DNA of 64,000 nucleotides from Candidatus Pelagibacter sp. HIMB1321. GTDB taxonomy: Bacteria; Pseudomonadota; Alphaproteobacteria; Pelagibacterales; Pelagibacteraceae. Below, in pieces: positions 23,143-31,620 of this stretch. The stretch covers positions 1,256,650-1,320,649 of the forward strand of contig NZ_LT840186.1 in NCBI RefSeq assembly GCF_900177485.1, in the 5' to 3' direction. The position numbers and the translations under genes are program-made. The first letter of the stretch is position 1. Each line of letters opens with the position of its first letter. A model generated the notes under the pieces. That model saw nothing but the letters and a program-made list of their open reading frames with translations, did no database searches and was not told the DNA's origin.

Positions 23143-24246
23143 CTATTTATAAGATTTATCTAAAAAGTTTTTAAGAGCACTTAAAAAATCAGGCACATCA
23201 AGCAAAAATGAGTCGTGTCCTTTATCAGAGTCTATCTCAACAAATCCAACATCAGCCCCTATAGCATTTAGCGCTATAACAATTTCTTTATTTTCTTGAG
23301 TTGGATAAAGCCAATCTGAAGTAAAAGAAATTATAAAAAATTTAGTCTTTGTGTTGGCAAAGGCTTCAGATAAATTTCCATTAAATTTTTTTGCTAGATC
23401 AAAATAATCCATTGCTCTAGTAATATAAAGATAACTATTAGCATCAAATCTATCTACAAAAACCGATCCTTGATATCTCAAATAACTCTCAATTTGGAAA
23501 TCAGCATCAAAACCAAATTTTAAATCATCTCTTTCCTGAAGCTTTCTACCAAATTTTTCTTGTAATCCTTTTTTAGATAAATAAGTAATATGAGCTGCCA
23601 TTCTAGCAACAGATAACCCTTTGCTAGGATTTATATTTTGATTTGAGTAATCACCATTTTTCCAATTTAAGTCTGCGGTGATTGCCTGTCTGCCTAACTC
23701 GTTAAAAGCAATATTTTGAGCTGAGTGACTAGATGTACAAGCAATTGGTATTGCAGTTAATGCCTTTTCTGGAAAATTACTTACAAACTGCAAAACTTGC
23801 ATTCCACCCATTGATCCACCAACAACAGAAAAAAGTTTCTTTATATTAAAATAATCAAGTAAATTTATTTGTGCGTTTACCATGTCATTAATTGTAATAA
23901 CTGGAAAATCAGTACCTATAATCTTATCAGTTGAAGGATCTTTAAAACTGGGTCCGTAGGAACCCATACATCCACCAATAACATTTGCACATATTACAAA
24001 AAACTTATTAGTGTCCAATGCTTTATTAGGTCCAACAGCATAAGACCACCAACCTTCTTTATTGGTTATAGGATTAATCTCAGTTACAAATTGATCACCT
24101 GTTAATGCGTGGAATACCAATATGGCATTATCTTTTTTTTCATTTAATTCACCGTAGGTTTCATATGCAATTGGAAAATTCTCAATAGTTCTACCGCAGT
24201 CTAATTTTAATGGTTCTTTTACTAATAATGTCTTTAAATTTTTCAT
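23143..24246 (-). CDS. metX: Homoserine O-acetyltransferase
   Basis: Alpha/beta-hydrolase acyltransferase that activates homoserine for methionine synthesis. The nucleophile is Ser145 in GGSMGGMQ, with the Asp in TSDWLYP near residue 311 and the His in DKGHDSF near 344. The GGCMGSYGPSF oxyanion region is conserved. The length of 367 residues is normal. Whether acetyl-CoA or succinyl-CoA is the donor cannot be decided from motifs. A SAM-II riboswitch lies in its leader, so expression should fall when SAM is plentiful. No Shine-Dalgarno is seen just before the ATG. Confidence 0.95.
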   Translation of the reverse strand: MKNLKTLLVKEPLKLDCGRTIENFPIAYETYGELNEKKDNAILVFHALTGDQFVTEINPITNKEGWWSYAVGPNKALDTNKFFVICANVIGGCMGSYGPSFKDPSTDKIIGTDFPVITINDMVNAQINLLDYFNIKKLFSVVGGSMGGMQVLQFVSNFPEKALTAIPIACTSSHSAQNIAFNELGRQAITADLNWKNGDYSNQNINPSKGLSVARMAAHITYLSKKGLQEKFGRKLQERDDLKFGFDADFQIESYLRYQGSVFVDRFDANSYLYITRAMDYFDLAKKFNGNLSEAFANTKTKFFIISFTSDWLYPTQENKEIVIALNAIGADVGFVEIDSDKGHDSFLLDVPDFLSALKNFLDKSYK

Positions 24247-24278
24247 AATTTTGTTACTGACGGGGTGAATTGTGAGAA

Positions 24279-24334
24279 AAAAACTTGTTTAGCGGTTTTT
24301 TTAAAGCGCTCGCAATTCAGTTAAATCAGCGCAA
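24279..24334 (-). promoter_or_regulatory. SAM-II riboswitch in metX leader
   Basis: Read on the minus strand, GCGCTGATTTAAC (24332-24320) begins a stem whose 3' strand AGCGC is at 24310-24306, enclosing a 17-nt loop that ends TTGCG. After 12 nt comes GCTAAA (24293-24288), the 3' part of the SAM-II H-type pseudoknot. Stem length, loop length and the 12-nt spacing equal those of the SAM-II aptamer I remember from environmental metX leaders. SAM binding is expected to lock the pseudoknot and reduce metX translation. An AAAAAAAC...GTTTTTTT pair (24302-24295 and 24283-24276) flanks GCTAAA and could form a competing structure. Confidence 0.9.
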
Positions 24335-24338
24335 AAAA

Positions 24339-24367
24339 TTTGTACTAGAAGAGACAGATATTGTCAA
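24339..24367 (-). promoter_or_regulatory. Promoter of metX-metW-gloB
   Basis: Minus-strand TTGACA (24367-24362), a perfect -35, is 17 bp from TACAAA (24344-24339). The predicted start falls at about 24332, the first G of the riboswitch stem, so the transcript would begin with the aptamer itself. The agreement between promoter spacing and aptamer position strengthens both calls. Confidence 0.65.
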
Positions 24368-24440
24368 TTTTATAAAAAAATAAACTAATTCAGTATAAAT
24401 ATTTAACTATTTTAATTATAAGGAATTAAATATTAGAAAC

Positions 24441-25526
24441 ATGACAATACCTGCTTTTAAAAAAATAGATATTCAGGCATATCAGCCAGGAAAGTCAAAT
24501 GTCAGAAAATTAAAAAAAATCATAAAGCTTTCAGCAAACGAGTCTGCACTTGGTGTAAGTAGCAAAGTTAAAAAGGTTTTGTCTGATAAAAATTTAAACA
24601 TTTTCAGATATCCTGACAGTAAATCCAATAATTTAAGACAAGAATTAGCGAGAAAATTTAATTGCAATATTGATAAAATAATTTGTGGCGCAGGCTCTGA
24701 TGAGGTAATCCAAATGCTTTGTCAGCTATATTTAAGACCTAATGATGAAGTAGTTGTACCAAAGTATAGCTTTTTGATGTACAGGATTTATTCAAAAATT
24801 GTGGGTGCTAAAGTTAGGTTTGCAAAAGAAGATAATTTTAAAATTTCAACCAAAGAAATTTTAAAAAATATTACTAGTAAAACCAAAATTGTATTTCTGG
24901 CAAATCCAAATAATCCAACAGGTACATACTTAACTAAAAAAGAACTCTTAAATTTAAGAAAAAAATTAAATAAGAATATTTTGCTAGTTGTTGATGATGC
25001 ATATTGTGAATACATGGTTAATAAAGATTATTCTTCCGGATTAAAGCTTTTTAAAAATTTAGACAATGTCTTTATTTTAAGAACTTTCTCTAAAATATAT
25101 GGTCTTTCAGCTTTAAGAATTGGTTGGGGATATGGAGCAAAAAAAATTGTTGATGAGCTTAATAAAATTAAGCCTCCATTTAATGTTAACAAAATAGCTC
25201 AATTAGCTGCTGTAGAAGCTTTAAAAGATACAAGCTTTATTAAGAGATCAATTAAACACAATTTATTTTATGCGAAAAAGATAAAACTTTTTTTAGAAAA
25301 GTATAAAATATATTCTAACGCAGTGACTGCAAATTTTCTGTTTTTAGATTTTTCTAAGGCAAAAATAAAAGCTAAACAATTTTATAACAAGTTAAAAAAT
25401 AAAGGTATTATTTTACGATCGACTGATGAAGGATATGATATTGAAAATAAATTACGTTTAACTATTGGATCGAAATTAGATAATTTAAAATTTTTAAGTA
25501 TTGCAAAAAGAATTTTAGACAAATGA
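24441..25526 (+). CDS. hisC: Histidinol-phosphate/aromatic aminotransferase
   Basis: PLP-dependent fold type I aminotransferase of the HisC family. The PLP lysine is Lys218 in TFSKIYGLSALRIGWG, with FLANPNNPTGTYL and VVDDAYCEYM as the other PLP contacts. The length of 361 residues is normal. It is followed by tyrC with a 4-bp ATGA overlap, so it may transaminate prephenate or aromatic keto acids as well as, or instead of, histidinol phosphate; the sequence alone does not settle this. It is divergent from metX across a 194-nt intergenic region. Confidence 0.88.
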   Translation: MTIPAFKKIDIQAYQPGKSNVRKLKKIIKLSANESALGVSSKVKKVLSDKNLNIFRYPDSKSNNLRQELARKFNCNIDKIICGAGSDEVIQMLCQLYLRPNDEVVVPKYSFLMYRIYSKIVGAKVRFAKEDNFKISTKEILKNITSKTKIVFLANPNNPTGTYLTKKELLNLRKKLNKNILLVVDDAYCEYMVNKDYSSGLKLFKNLDNVFILRTFSKIYGLSALRIGWGYGAKKIVDELNKIKPPFNVNKIAQLAAVEALKDTSFIKRSIKHNLFYAKKIKLFLEKYKIYSNAVTANFLFLDFSKAKIKAKQFYNKLKNKGIILRSTDEGYDIENKLRLTIGSKLDNLKFLSIAKRILDK

Positions 25527-26419
25527 AAAATATTCTATTAATTGGATGTGGTTTGCTTGGGTCCTCTCTTTTGAGAAAAATTAATCGAAAAAAAATTGCA
25601 AAAAAAGTTTTTATTTTTGAAAAATCTAAAAAACATATATCTCAAATAAAAAAATTAAGTGTTGGTGGAACTGTAATTTCAAACTTTGCAGAGGGAATAA
25701 AAAAATCTGATTTGATAATTTTATGCACACCAATGAGTTCTTATAAAGATCTAATATTGAAAATGAATAAGCATTTGACATCCAAACATATTATTACAGA
25801 TGTGGGATCTTCTAAAAAAGAGTCATTCAAAATTATAAATAAACATCTTAAAAAGAATATTTTCTGGACTTCAAGTCACCCCATAGCAGGGTCAGAAGTA
25901 AGCGGACCTAAACATGGTAAAGAAAATTTATTTGAAAATAAATGGTGTGTACTAATAAAAGAAAAAGATACTAATCTTAAGCATCTTTCTGAGCTTAAAA
26001 AATTTTGGAAAAAAATTGGCTCTAAATTAGTTGAGATGAGTATTGATAAGCATGACAGAATTTTTTCTATCACGAGCCATTTACCGCATTTAATAGCATA
26101 CAATCTGGTTAAATCTGCTCAAGATTTTGAAAAACAAGAAAAGTATGATCTTATAAAATATAGTGCAGGAGGTTTAAGAGATTTTTCAAGAATTGCCGCT
26201 TCTAATGAAATTATGTGGCGAGATATTTTTTTTAATAATAAAAAAAACATCTCTAAAGCAATTGATCTTTTTATAAAAAATCTAAATTCTTTTAAAAAAG
26301 ATATTAATACTAAAAATAATAGATCAATTCTCAACAAATTAATAAATACCAAAAAAGTAAGAACAAAAATTATAAAATTGAAACAGGATATTGATAAACC
26401 AGATTTTGGAAGAAATTAA
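25523..26419 (+). CDS. tyrC: Prephenate/arogenate dehydrogenase
   Basis: NAD(P)-dependent dehydrogenase of tyrosine biosynthesis. The Rossmann motif GCGLLGSS is at residues 8-15 and the substrate-binding SSHPIAGSEVSGP, with its catalytic histidine, follows. The second half is the helical dimerisation domain (SITSHLPHLIAYNLV, SAGGLRDFSRIAASN). No chorismate mutase or ACT domain is fused; 298 residues matches the cyclohexadienyl dehydrogenase type. It overlaps hisC by 4 bp at the start and the NlpC/P60 gene by 4 bp at the end. Confidence 0.9.
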   Translation: MKNILLIGCGLLGSSLLRKINRKKIAKKVFIFEKSKKHISQIKKLSVGGTVISNFAEGIKKSDLIILCTPMSSYKDLILKMNKHLTSKHIITDVGSSKKESFKIINKHLKKNIFWTSSHPIAGSEVSGPKHGKENLFENKWCVLIKEKDTNLKHLSELKKFWKKIGSKLVEMSIDKHDRIFSITSHLPHLIAYNLVKSAQDFEKQEKYDLIKYSAGGLRDFSRIAASNEIMWRDIFFNNKKNISKAIDLFIKNLNSFKKDINTKNNRSILNKLINTKKVRTKIIKLKQDIDKPDFGRN

Positions 26420-27165
26420 TAATTTTTAATATTACTTATTTTTTTAATTTTAAGATTTGCAGTTCTATGAATAAGGTCAATGGTTTCTTTGATACCCATA
26501 ATTAATACTTTTTTTCTAGGTCCATATGCGTGAATAAATTTTGATTTATTTATACACAAGCCAACATGGCCTTTCCAAAAAATAATATCACCAGCTTGAA
26601 ATTCTTTAATTGTTTTTTTCTTACAATATCTAATTTGATCTTTTGTATCTCGAGGAAAAAAAACTCCATTAAATTTAAAAAAAATTTGAATTAAAGCTGA
26701 ACAGTCAATACCACTTACACTTTTTCCACCCCAAAGATATTTTGTATTTAAAAAAATTTTAAAAATTTTTTTATAATTCTTATCTGTATATTTAATTGAT
26801 TTTAAATTTTTCTGATTGACCCATTTGTTATTCCCAAACCTAATATAATTTTTTTCATTTTCAAAATTAGTAATTGTACTAGAAAAATATAAATGATTGT
26901 TTGTTTTAATAAATTTATTATTAATTTTTTTGAACACAGGACTCTTTGAAGAAAAAACTTTAAAATCAGGATTGTGTATTTTTATAAATTTACTTTTTTT
27001 TATAAAACCAATGTAATTATCAAAGCTAGTTTTAATTTTTACCCAATTTTTATTTTTAGAAAGTATTTTAAATTTTTCTCCAAATAAAATCTGAGAAGTA
27101 ACTTCAGATTTTGTTGAAGTTTTAGAATAAATATTTCCAATTGATTTATTATAAAAATTATTCAT
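26416..27165 (-). CDS. NlpC/P60 peptidase with SH3-like domains, cytoplasmic
   Basis: Cysteine peptidase of 249 residues. The N-terminal half resembles bacterial SH3 repeats (residues about 10-65, ILFGEKFKILSKNKNWVKIKT, and a second at about 70-125). The C-terminal NlpC/P60 domain has catalytic Cys155 in GIDCSALIQ and His200 in WKGHVGL, with a further conserved His212. No signal peptide is present, so it is likely cytoplasmic and cleaves gamma-D-Glu-diaminopimelate bonds in recycled muropeptides, like YkfC-type enzymes. It overlaps the upstream AmpG-like gene by 8 bp, which supports that role; the exact bond cut is inference. Confidence 0.85.
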   Translation of the reverse strand: MNNFYNKSIGNIYSKTSTKSEVTSQILFGEKFKILSKNKNWVKIKTSFDNYIGFIKKSKFIKIHNPDFKVFSSKSPVFKKINNKFIKTNNHLYFSSTITNFENEKNYIRFGNNKWVNQKNLKSIKYTDKNYKKIFKIFLNTKYLWGGKSVSGIDCSALIQIFFKFNGVFFPRDTKDQIRYCKKKTIKEFQAGDIIFWKGHVGLCINKSKFIHAYGPRKKVLIMGIKETIDLIHRTANLKIKKISNIKNY

Positions 27166-28534
27166 TAACTATTTTTAACTTTTTTCTCATTGACCAAAGT
27201 ATTAGTAGTGAAGGGACAACCATTAAAGCTGTTAAGATAAAAAATAGACCCCAGTTTCCATTTAACCAATCAACAAGTGCTCCAGAAGAAGAAGCTAATG
27301 TCGTTCTTCCAGCGGTACCAATAGAAGCAAGTAAGGCATATTGAGTAGCTGTATAAGCTCTATCAACCAATAAAGATATAAAAGCAACAAAAGCAACTGT
27401 TGCAAATGCTGCAGCTATATCATCAAATATTACTGCTATTGCAAAAAGTAATTCAGACTTATCACTCCATGCTAAAACGCTAAAAAGTATGTTGGTAGTA
27501 GCCATAATAATACCAGCTAAAAACATAGCTTTTAAAACTCCCGATCTAATAACAAAAAGTCCACCAAGCAAAGTAAACACTACTGTTGTAATCCAACCTA
27601 ATGTTTTTGAGTAAATTGCAATATCCGATTTACTAAACCCAATTTCTTTATAAAAAATAATAGACATCCTACCAAGAAATGCCTCTCCAACTTTAAAGAG
27701 AAAAACAAAGCCAAGTATTCCTAAAGCTATTGAAAAACCATTTTTTTTGAAGAAACTTATTATTGGGCCACTAATAGTACCACTAATCCACACAGCGAAT
27801 TTAGAAAAAAAATTATTATCACCCAGTTTATCTGAGATAAGTTTATCGTTTAAAGCTTGTTTTTTTATTCTCTCCTCTGAGTTTGTTTCAGTTACGAACA
27901 TTAGTCCGATATTCATTAAGATAATTAATACTCCAAGTATTAAGAATGTAAGTTGCCAATAGTTTTCAATTCCTAAACTTTGAAGATAGTCTGCAGAAAA
28001 TAAAGCAATTACCCCTCCAAGTTTATAACCACTCCACCAACCAACAACCGCCATTGCAGCTCCAGCGGCCATAGATTTTCCCTCATTTTCACCTATTTGT
28101 TCGATCCGTAAAGCGTCCACAGTTATATCTTGTGTCGCTGATGCTATTGCAATTAATAGACCAACACTTATCACTAGTGCTAAATTTTCAGTAGGGTCTA
28201 TTAAACTCCATAAGCCAAGTGAGCTTAAAATAAACAATTGCATCAAAACAATCCATCCACGTCTATGACCAATTTTTTTTGTTAAATAAGGAATTTGAAT
28301 TCGATCAATTAGAGGTGCCCATAAATAATTAAAAGCATAAACAGCAAAAATTAATCCAGCCCAACCCACTGTAGATCTGCTTAAACCATCTTCTTTTAAC
28401 CATAGGCTAAGGCTACTTCCTATAAGAACCCATGGAAAACCTGATATTGAGCCCAGTAAAAGAATTTTGAACATTCTCTGATCAAAATAAATTGAAAATG
28501 TTTCTGACAATGATTGTTTTTTAATCTCAATCAT
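27158..28534 (-). CDS. ampG: AmpG-like muropeptide permease (MFS)
   Basis: Major facilitator superfamily inner-membrane transporter of 458 residues with about 12 membrane segments. The AmpG signature region GFPWVLIGSSLSLWLKEDGLSRSTVGWAG and the YLWAPLIDRI and GHRRGWIVLMQL motifs are present, as is TQDITVDALRIE. AmpG imports GlcNAc-anhydroMurNAc peptides released from the cell wall. It lies between trkH (2-nt gap) and the NlpC/P60 gene (8-bp overlap). AmpG homologues exist that carry other substrates, so the substrate is inferred from family and context. Confidence 0.82.
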   Translation of the reverse strand: MIEIKKQSLSETFSIYFDQRMFKILLLGSISGFPWVLIGSSLSLWLKEDGLSRSTVGWAGLIFAVYAFNYLWAPLIDRIQIPYLTKKIGHRRGWIVLMQLFILSSLGLWSLIDPTENLALVISVGLLIAIASATQDITVDALRIEQIGENEGKSMAAGAAMAVVGWWSGYKLGGVIALFSADYLQSLGIENYWQLTFLILGVLIILMNIGLMFVTETNSEERIKKQALNDKLISDKLGDNNFFSKFAVWISGTISGPIISFFKKNGFSIALGILGFVFLFKVGEAFLGRMSIIFYKEIGFSKSDIAIYSKTLGWITTVVFTLLGGLFVIRSGVLKAMFLAGIIMATTNILFSVLAWSDKSELLFAIAVIFDDIAAAFATVAFVAFISLLVDRAYTATQYALLASIGTAGRTTLASSSGALVDWLNGNWGLFFILTALMVVPSLLILWSMRKKLKIVNE

Positions 28535-28536
28535 AA

Positions 28537-29976
28537 TTAGTTACGCCAAAATGAAGGAAGAAATAATACCAATATTGCAAACAGCTCAAGTCTACCAAGT
28601 ATCATCCCTAATGTTAAAATCCATTTAGAAATATCAGGCAGAGTTGAGAAGTCTCCATTTGGACCAATTATTGATCCAAGTCCTGGACCTACATTGGATA
28701 TTGATGTTGCAGCTCCTGATATTGAGGTAATGAAATCTAATCCAGTTAAAGACAATAAAGCAGTTAAAATGAAAAAAATAACCAAGTACATATAAATAAA
28801 AGAGATAATTGATGATATGAACTTGTTATCGATAGGATTTTGATCATATTTTAGGACAAAAACACCTTTTGGATAAATTATTTTCTTAAGTTGATTTACT
28901 ACAAATAGATATAGTATTTGAATTCTAAATATTTTAACACCACAAGTTGTTGATCCAGCACATCCACCAATAAACATTAAGCCTAAAAAAAGTATTAGCG
29001 TGAAGCTTCCCCATGTATCAAACTCAGCATTTACATAACCTGTGCCCGTTAGTATTGAAATTATATTAAAAAATATAGATCTAAGATTTAGATCTGCAGA
29101 TCCAGTTATAAGAAGATATATTGATAGTATTATTATACTTACAATAATTATCTTAAAAAAAGTTTTAACTTGAACATCATTAAATATTATTTTTCTATCT
29201 CCACTGATGAATTTAATATAAGCAATAAATGGTAAGCTGCCTAAGATAATGAAAATCATTGCAGAAATTTCAATTGAAACACTATCAAAAAATCCAATAG
29301 ATTCATTATAATTAGAGAAACCTCCAGTTGCTATTGTTGTCATTGAATGTGTTAAGCTATCAAAAAAACTCATGCCAAAAATTTTATAAGTTAATCCACA
29401 TAACAAAGTTAATGATGTGTAAATATAAATTAGTCTAAGAGCTATTTCTTTAGACTTTGGTAATATCTTTTCCGATGAGTCGTTATTAGATATTTTAAAA
29501 AGTTGCATTCCACCAACATTCATTATTGGCATTAAGGTGATTGCCATAATAATTATTCCAATTCCACCTAACCATTGAAGAATTGCTCTCCATAATAATA
29601 TACCTTTAGGCATTTTATCCAGATTTGAAATAATTGTAGATCCTGTTGTTGTAATTCCAGACATGCTCTCAAAAAAAGCATTTACGAATGAAAAATTTAA
29701 ATCAGAAAAGATAAATGGTAATGAACCAAATATTGCAATACTCAACCAAGATAGAGCTGTAAGAAGAAAAGCTTGTTGTAGAGTTAGTTTTTTATCATGA
29801 TCTAAATTTGACAAAAAAAATAATGTACCAAAAATTATTGTAACAAGAGAAGCTCCAAAAAAAGATGAGTCTATTTCAGAATAAATAAACTGAAAAACTA
29901 TTGGAATAAACATGAATACACCTAAAATTATTTGTAAAATACCAAGTGTAAAAAAAACTGTTTTATAATTAGACAT
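28537..29976 (-). CDS. trkH: Potassium uptake protein TrkH
   Basis: K+-translocating membrane subunit of the Trk system, 479 residues with four pore-loop repeats. All four filter glycines are visible: GITTTGST, TIATGGFSN, LTGTGYVNA and ISNVGPGLG. A TrkA-type regulatory subunit is not in the window and must be elsewhere if the system is complete. It is the first gene of a minus-strand trio with the AmpG-like permease and NlpC/P60 peptidase; I see no functional link between potassium uptake and those two. Confidence 0.93.
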   Translation of the reverse strand: MSNYKTVFFTLGILQIILGVFMFIPIVFQFIYSEIDSSFFGASLVTIIFGTLFFLSNLDHDKKLTLQQAFLLTALSWLSIAIFGSLPFIFSDLNFSFVNAFFESMSGITTTGSTIISNLDKMPKGILLWRAILQWLGGIGIIIMAITLMPIMNVGGMQLFKISNNDSSEKILPKSKEIALRLIYIYTSLTLLCGLTYKIFGMSFFDSLTHSMTTIATGGFSNYNESIGFFDSVSIEISAMIFIILGSLPFIAYIKFISGDRKIIFNDVQVKTFFKIIIVSIIILSIYLLITGSADLNLRSIFFNIISILTGTGYVNAEFDTWGSFTLILFLGLMFIGGCAGSTTCGVKIFRIQILYLFVVNQLKKIIYPKGVFVLKYDQNPIDNKFISSIISFIYMYLVIFFILTALLSLTGLDFITSISGAATSISNVGPGLGSIIGPNGDFSTLPDISKWILTLGMILGRLELFAILVLFLPSFWRN

Positions 29977-30057
29977 TTTGAGAGAACATTATTTTATGGT
30001 AAATAAATTTCAACACTATAAGAATTGGCAAATTCATTATAATAAAAAGTGTAATTC

Positions 30058-31620
30058 ATGATAAAAAAAGAAAACTTAGATAAAACTAATGCTTGGCCAT
30101 TCGTTGAAGCTAAAAAAATGCTTCGTGAAAGAAAATCATTAATTGAAAAAAAAGGTAAAATTACACTTCAAACAGGTTATGGCCCAAGTGGATTGCCACA
30201 TATCGGAACGTTTGGAGAAGTTGCCAGAACTTCTATGATGGTTAATGCTTTAAAGCAATTAACTGACTTACCAACAGAAATAATAACTTTTTCTGATGAT
30301 ATGGATGGTCTTAGAAAGGTTCCAGACAACGTTCCAAATCAAAAGCTATTAGAAGATAATTTGCACAAACCATTAACAGAAGTTCCAGATCCTTTTGAAA
30401 AGTTTAATAGTTTTGGTGAGCATAATAATGAAATGTTAAAAAAATTTTTAGATAGTTTTCAATTTCAATATAATTTTAAAAGCTCAACAAAATTATACAA
30501 ATCAGGTTTTTTTAATTCAACACTACAGCTAATATTAGAAAATTATGATGGTATCATGAATATAATTTTGCCTACATTAGGAAAGGAAAGACAAAAAACT
30601 TACTGTCCATTTCTACCTATTTGCCCAGATACGGGTCATGTTTTAGAGATACCCGTTTTAGAAATTGATAAGAATAATTCTAAAATCATTTTTGATAATG
30701 AAGGAAAAAAATTAGAAAAAAGTATTTTAGATGGCAATTGTAAGCTTCAATGGAAAGTAGATTGGGCAATGAGATGGTATGCGCTTGATGTTGATTTTGA
30801 GATGTATGGAAAAGATCTTATAGAAAGTGCAATTTTATCTACAAAAATTATTAAATTAATTGGAAAAAATAACCCCTCTGGATTTGCTTATGAATTATTT
30901 TTGGATGAGAAAGGAGAGAAAATTTCTAAATCAAAAGGTAACGGGATTACAATTGATCAATGGTTAGAATATGCATCACCAGAAAGTTTGTCTTTGTACA
31001 TGTATCAAAATCCAAAAAGAGCAAAAAAACTTTACAAGGAAATCGTACCTAAAGCAGTAGACGAATATTTAGATTTTATTGAAAAAGCAAAAAATCAAGA
31101 TGAACTAAAAATGCTTATGAATCCTGTTTGGCATGTTCATAATGGAAAAATCCCAAAAGAAAATTCAATTATGTCATTTTCAATGTTGTTAAATTTAGTT
31201 GAAACAAGCAATGCAAATTCAAAAGATCTTCTTTGGAAATTTGTTAAAAAATACAAACCAGATATAAATGAAGAGAACTTTCCAATTTTTGATAGCCTAG
31301 TAAGCTACGCGATTAAATATTTTAATGATGTAATTAAATCTCAAAAAAACTATAAAAAACCAAATCAAGAGGAGAAAATTGCTTTAGAAGCGCTTGTTAA
31401 GAATCTTGAGAAATGTAATGATCAAATGTCTCCTGAGGACATTCAAACATTAATTTATTCTACCGGCAAAGAAAATGGATATGCTGAAAATCTGAGAGAC
31501 TGGTTTAAGTTAATTTATCAAGTAGTGTTTGGTGATGAGAATGGACCACGTATGGGTTTTTTTATAAGTTTTTTTGGTGTTAATGAAACTAAAGAGCTTA
31601 TAATGAGCAAAATTAAATAA
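30058..31620 (+). CDS. lysK: Lysyl-tRNA synthetase, class I
   Basis: Charges tRNA-Lys. This is the class I enzyme, usual in archaea and alphaproteobacteria, not the class II LysS. The HIGH-type motif PSGLPHIGTFGE is near residues 42-54 and the KMSKS-type loop EKISKSKGN near 285-292, followed by IDQWLEYASPESLSLYM. The length of 520 residues is normal for the class. A TATAAT at 30038-30043 lies 14 nt before the ATG, without a clear -35. Its stop overlaps pyrD by one base (TAATG). Confidence 0.95.
   Translation: MIKKENLDKTNAWPFVEAKKMLRERKSLIEKKGKITLQTGYGPSGLPHIGTFGEVARTSMMVNALKQLTDLPTEIITFSDDMDGLRKVPDNVPNQKLLEDNLHKPLTEVPDPFEKFNSFGEHNNEMLKKFLDSFQFQYNFKSSTKLYKSGFFNSTLQLILENYDGIMNIILPTLGKERQKTYCPFLPICPDTGHVLEIPVLEIDKNNSKIIFDNEGKKLEKSILDGNCKLQWKVDWAMRWYALDVDFEMYGKDLIESAILSTKIIKLIGKNNPSGFAYELFLDEKGEKISKSKGNGITIDQWLEYASPESLSLYMYQNPKRAKKLYKEIVPKAVDEYLDFIEKAKNQDELKMLMNPVWHVHNGKIPKENSIMSFSMLLNLVETSNANSKDLLWKFVKKYKPDINEENFPIFDSLVSYAIKYFNDVIKSQKNYKKPNQEEKIALEALVKNLEKCNDQMSPEDIQTLIYSTGKENGYAENLRDWFKLIYQVVFGDENGPRMGFFISFFGVNETKELIMSKIK

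Noticed and set aside
24247..24440. Small RNA or tRNA gene in the longest intergenic region
   Set aside because: The region is explained by the SAM-II leader and its promoter on the minus strand plus A/T-rich sequence before hisC. No tRNA cloverleaf is present.
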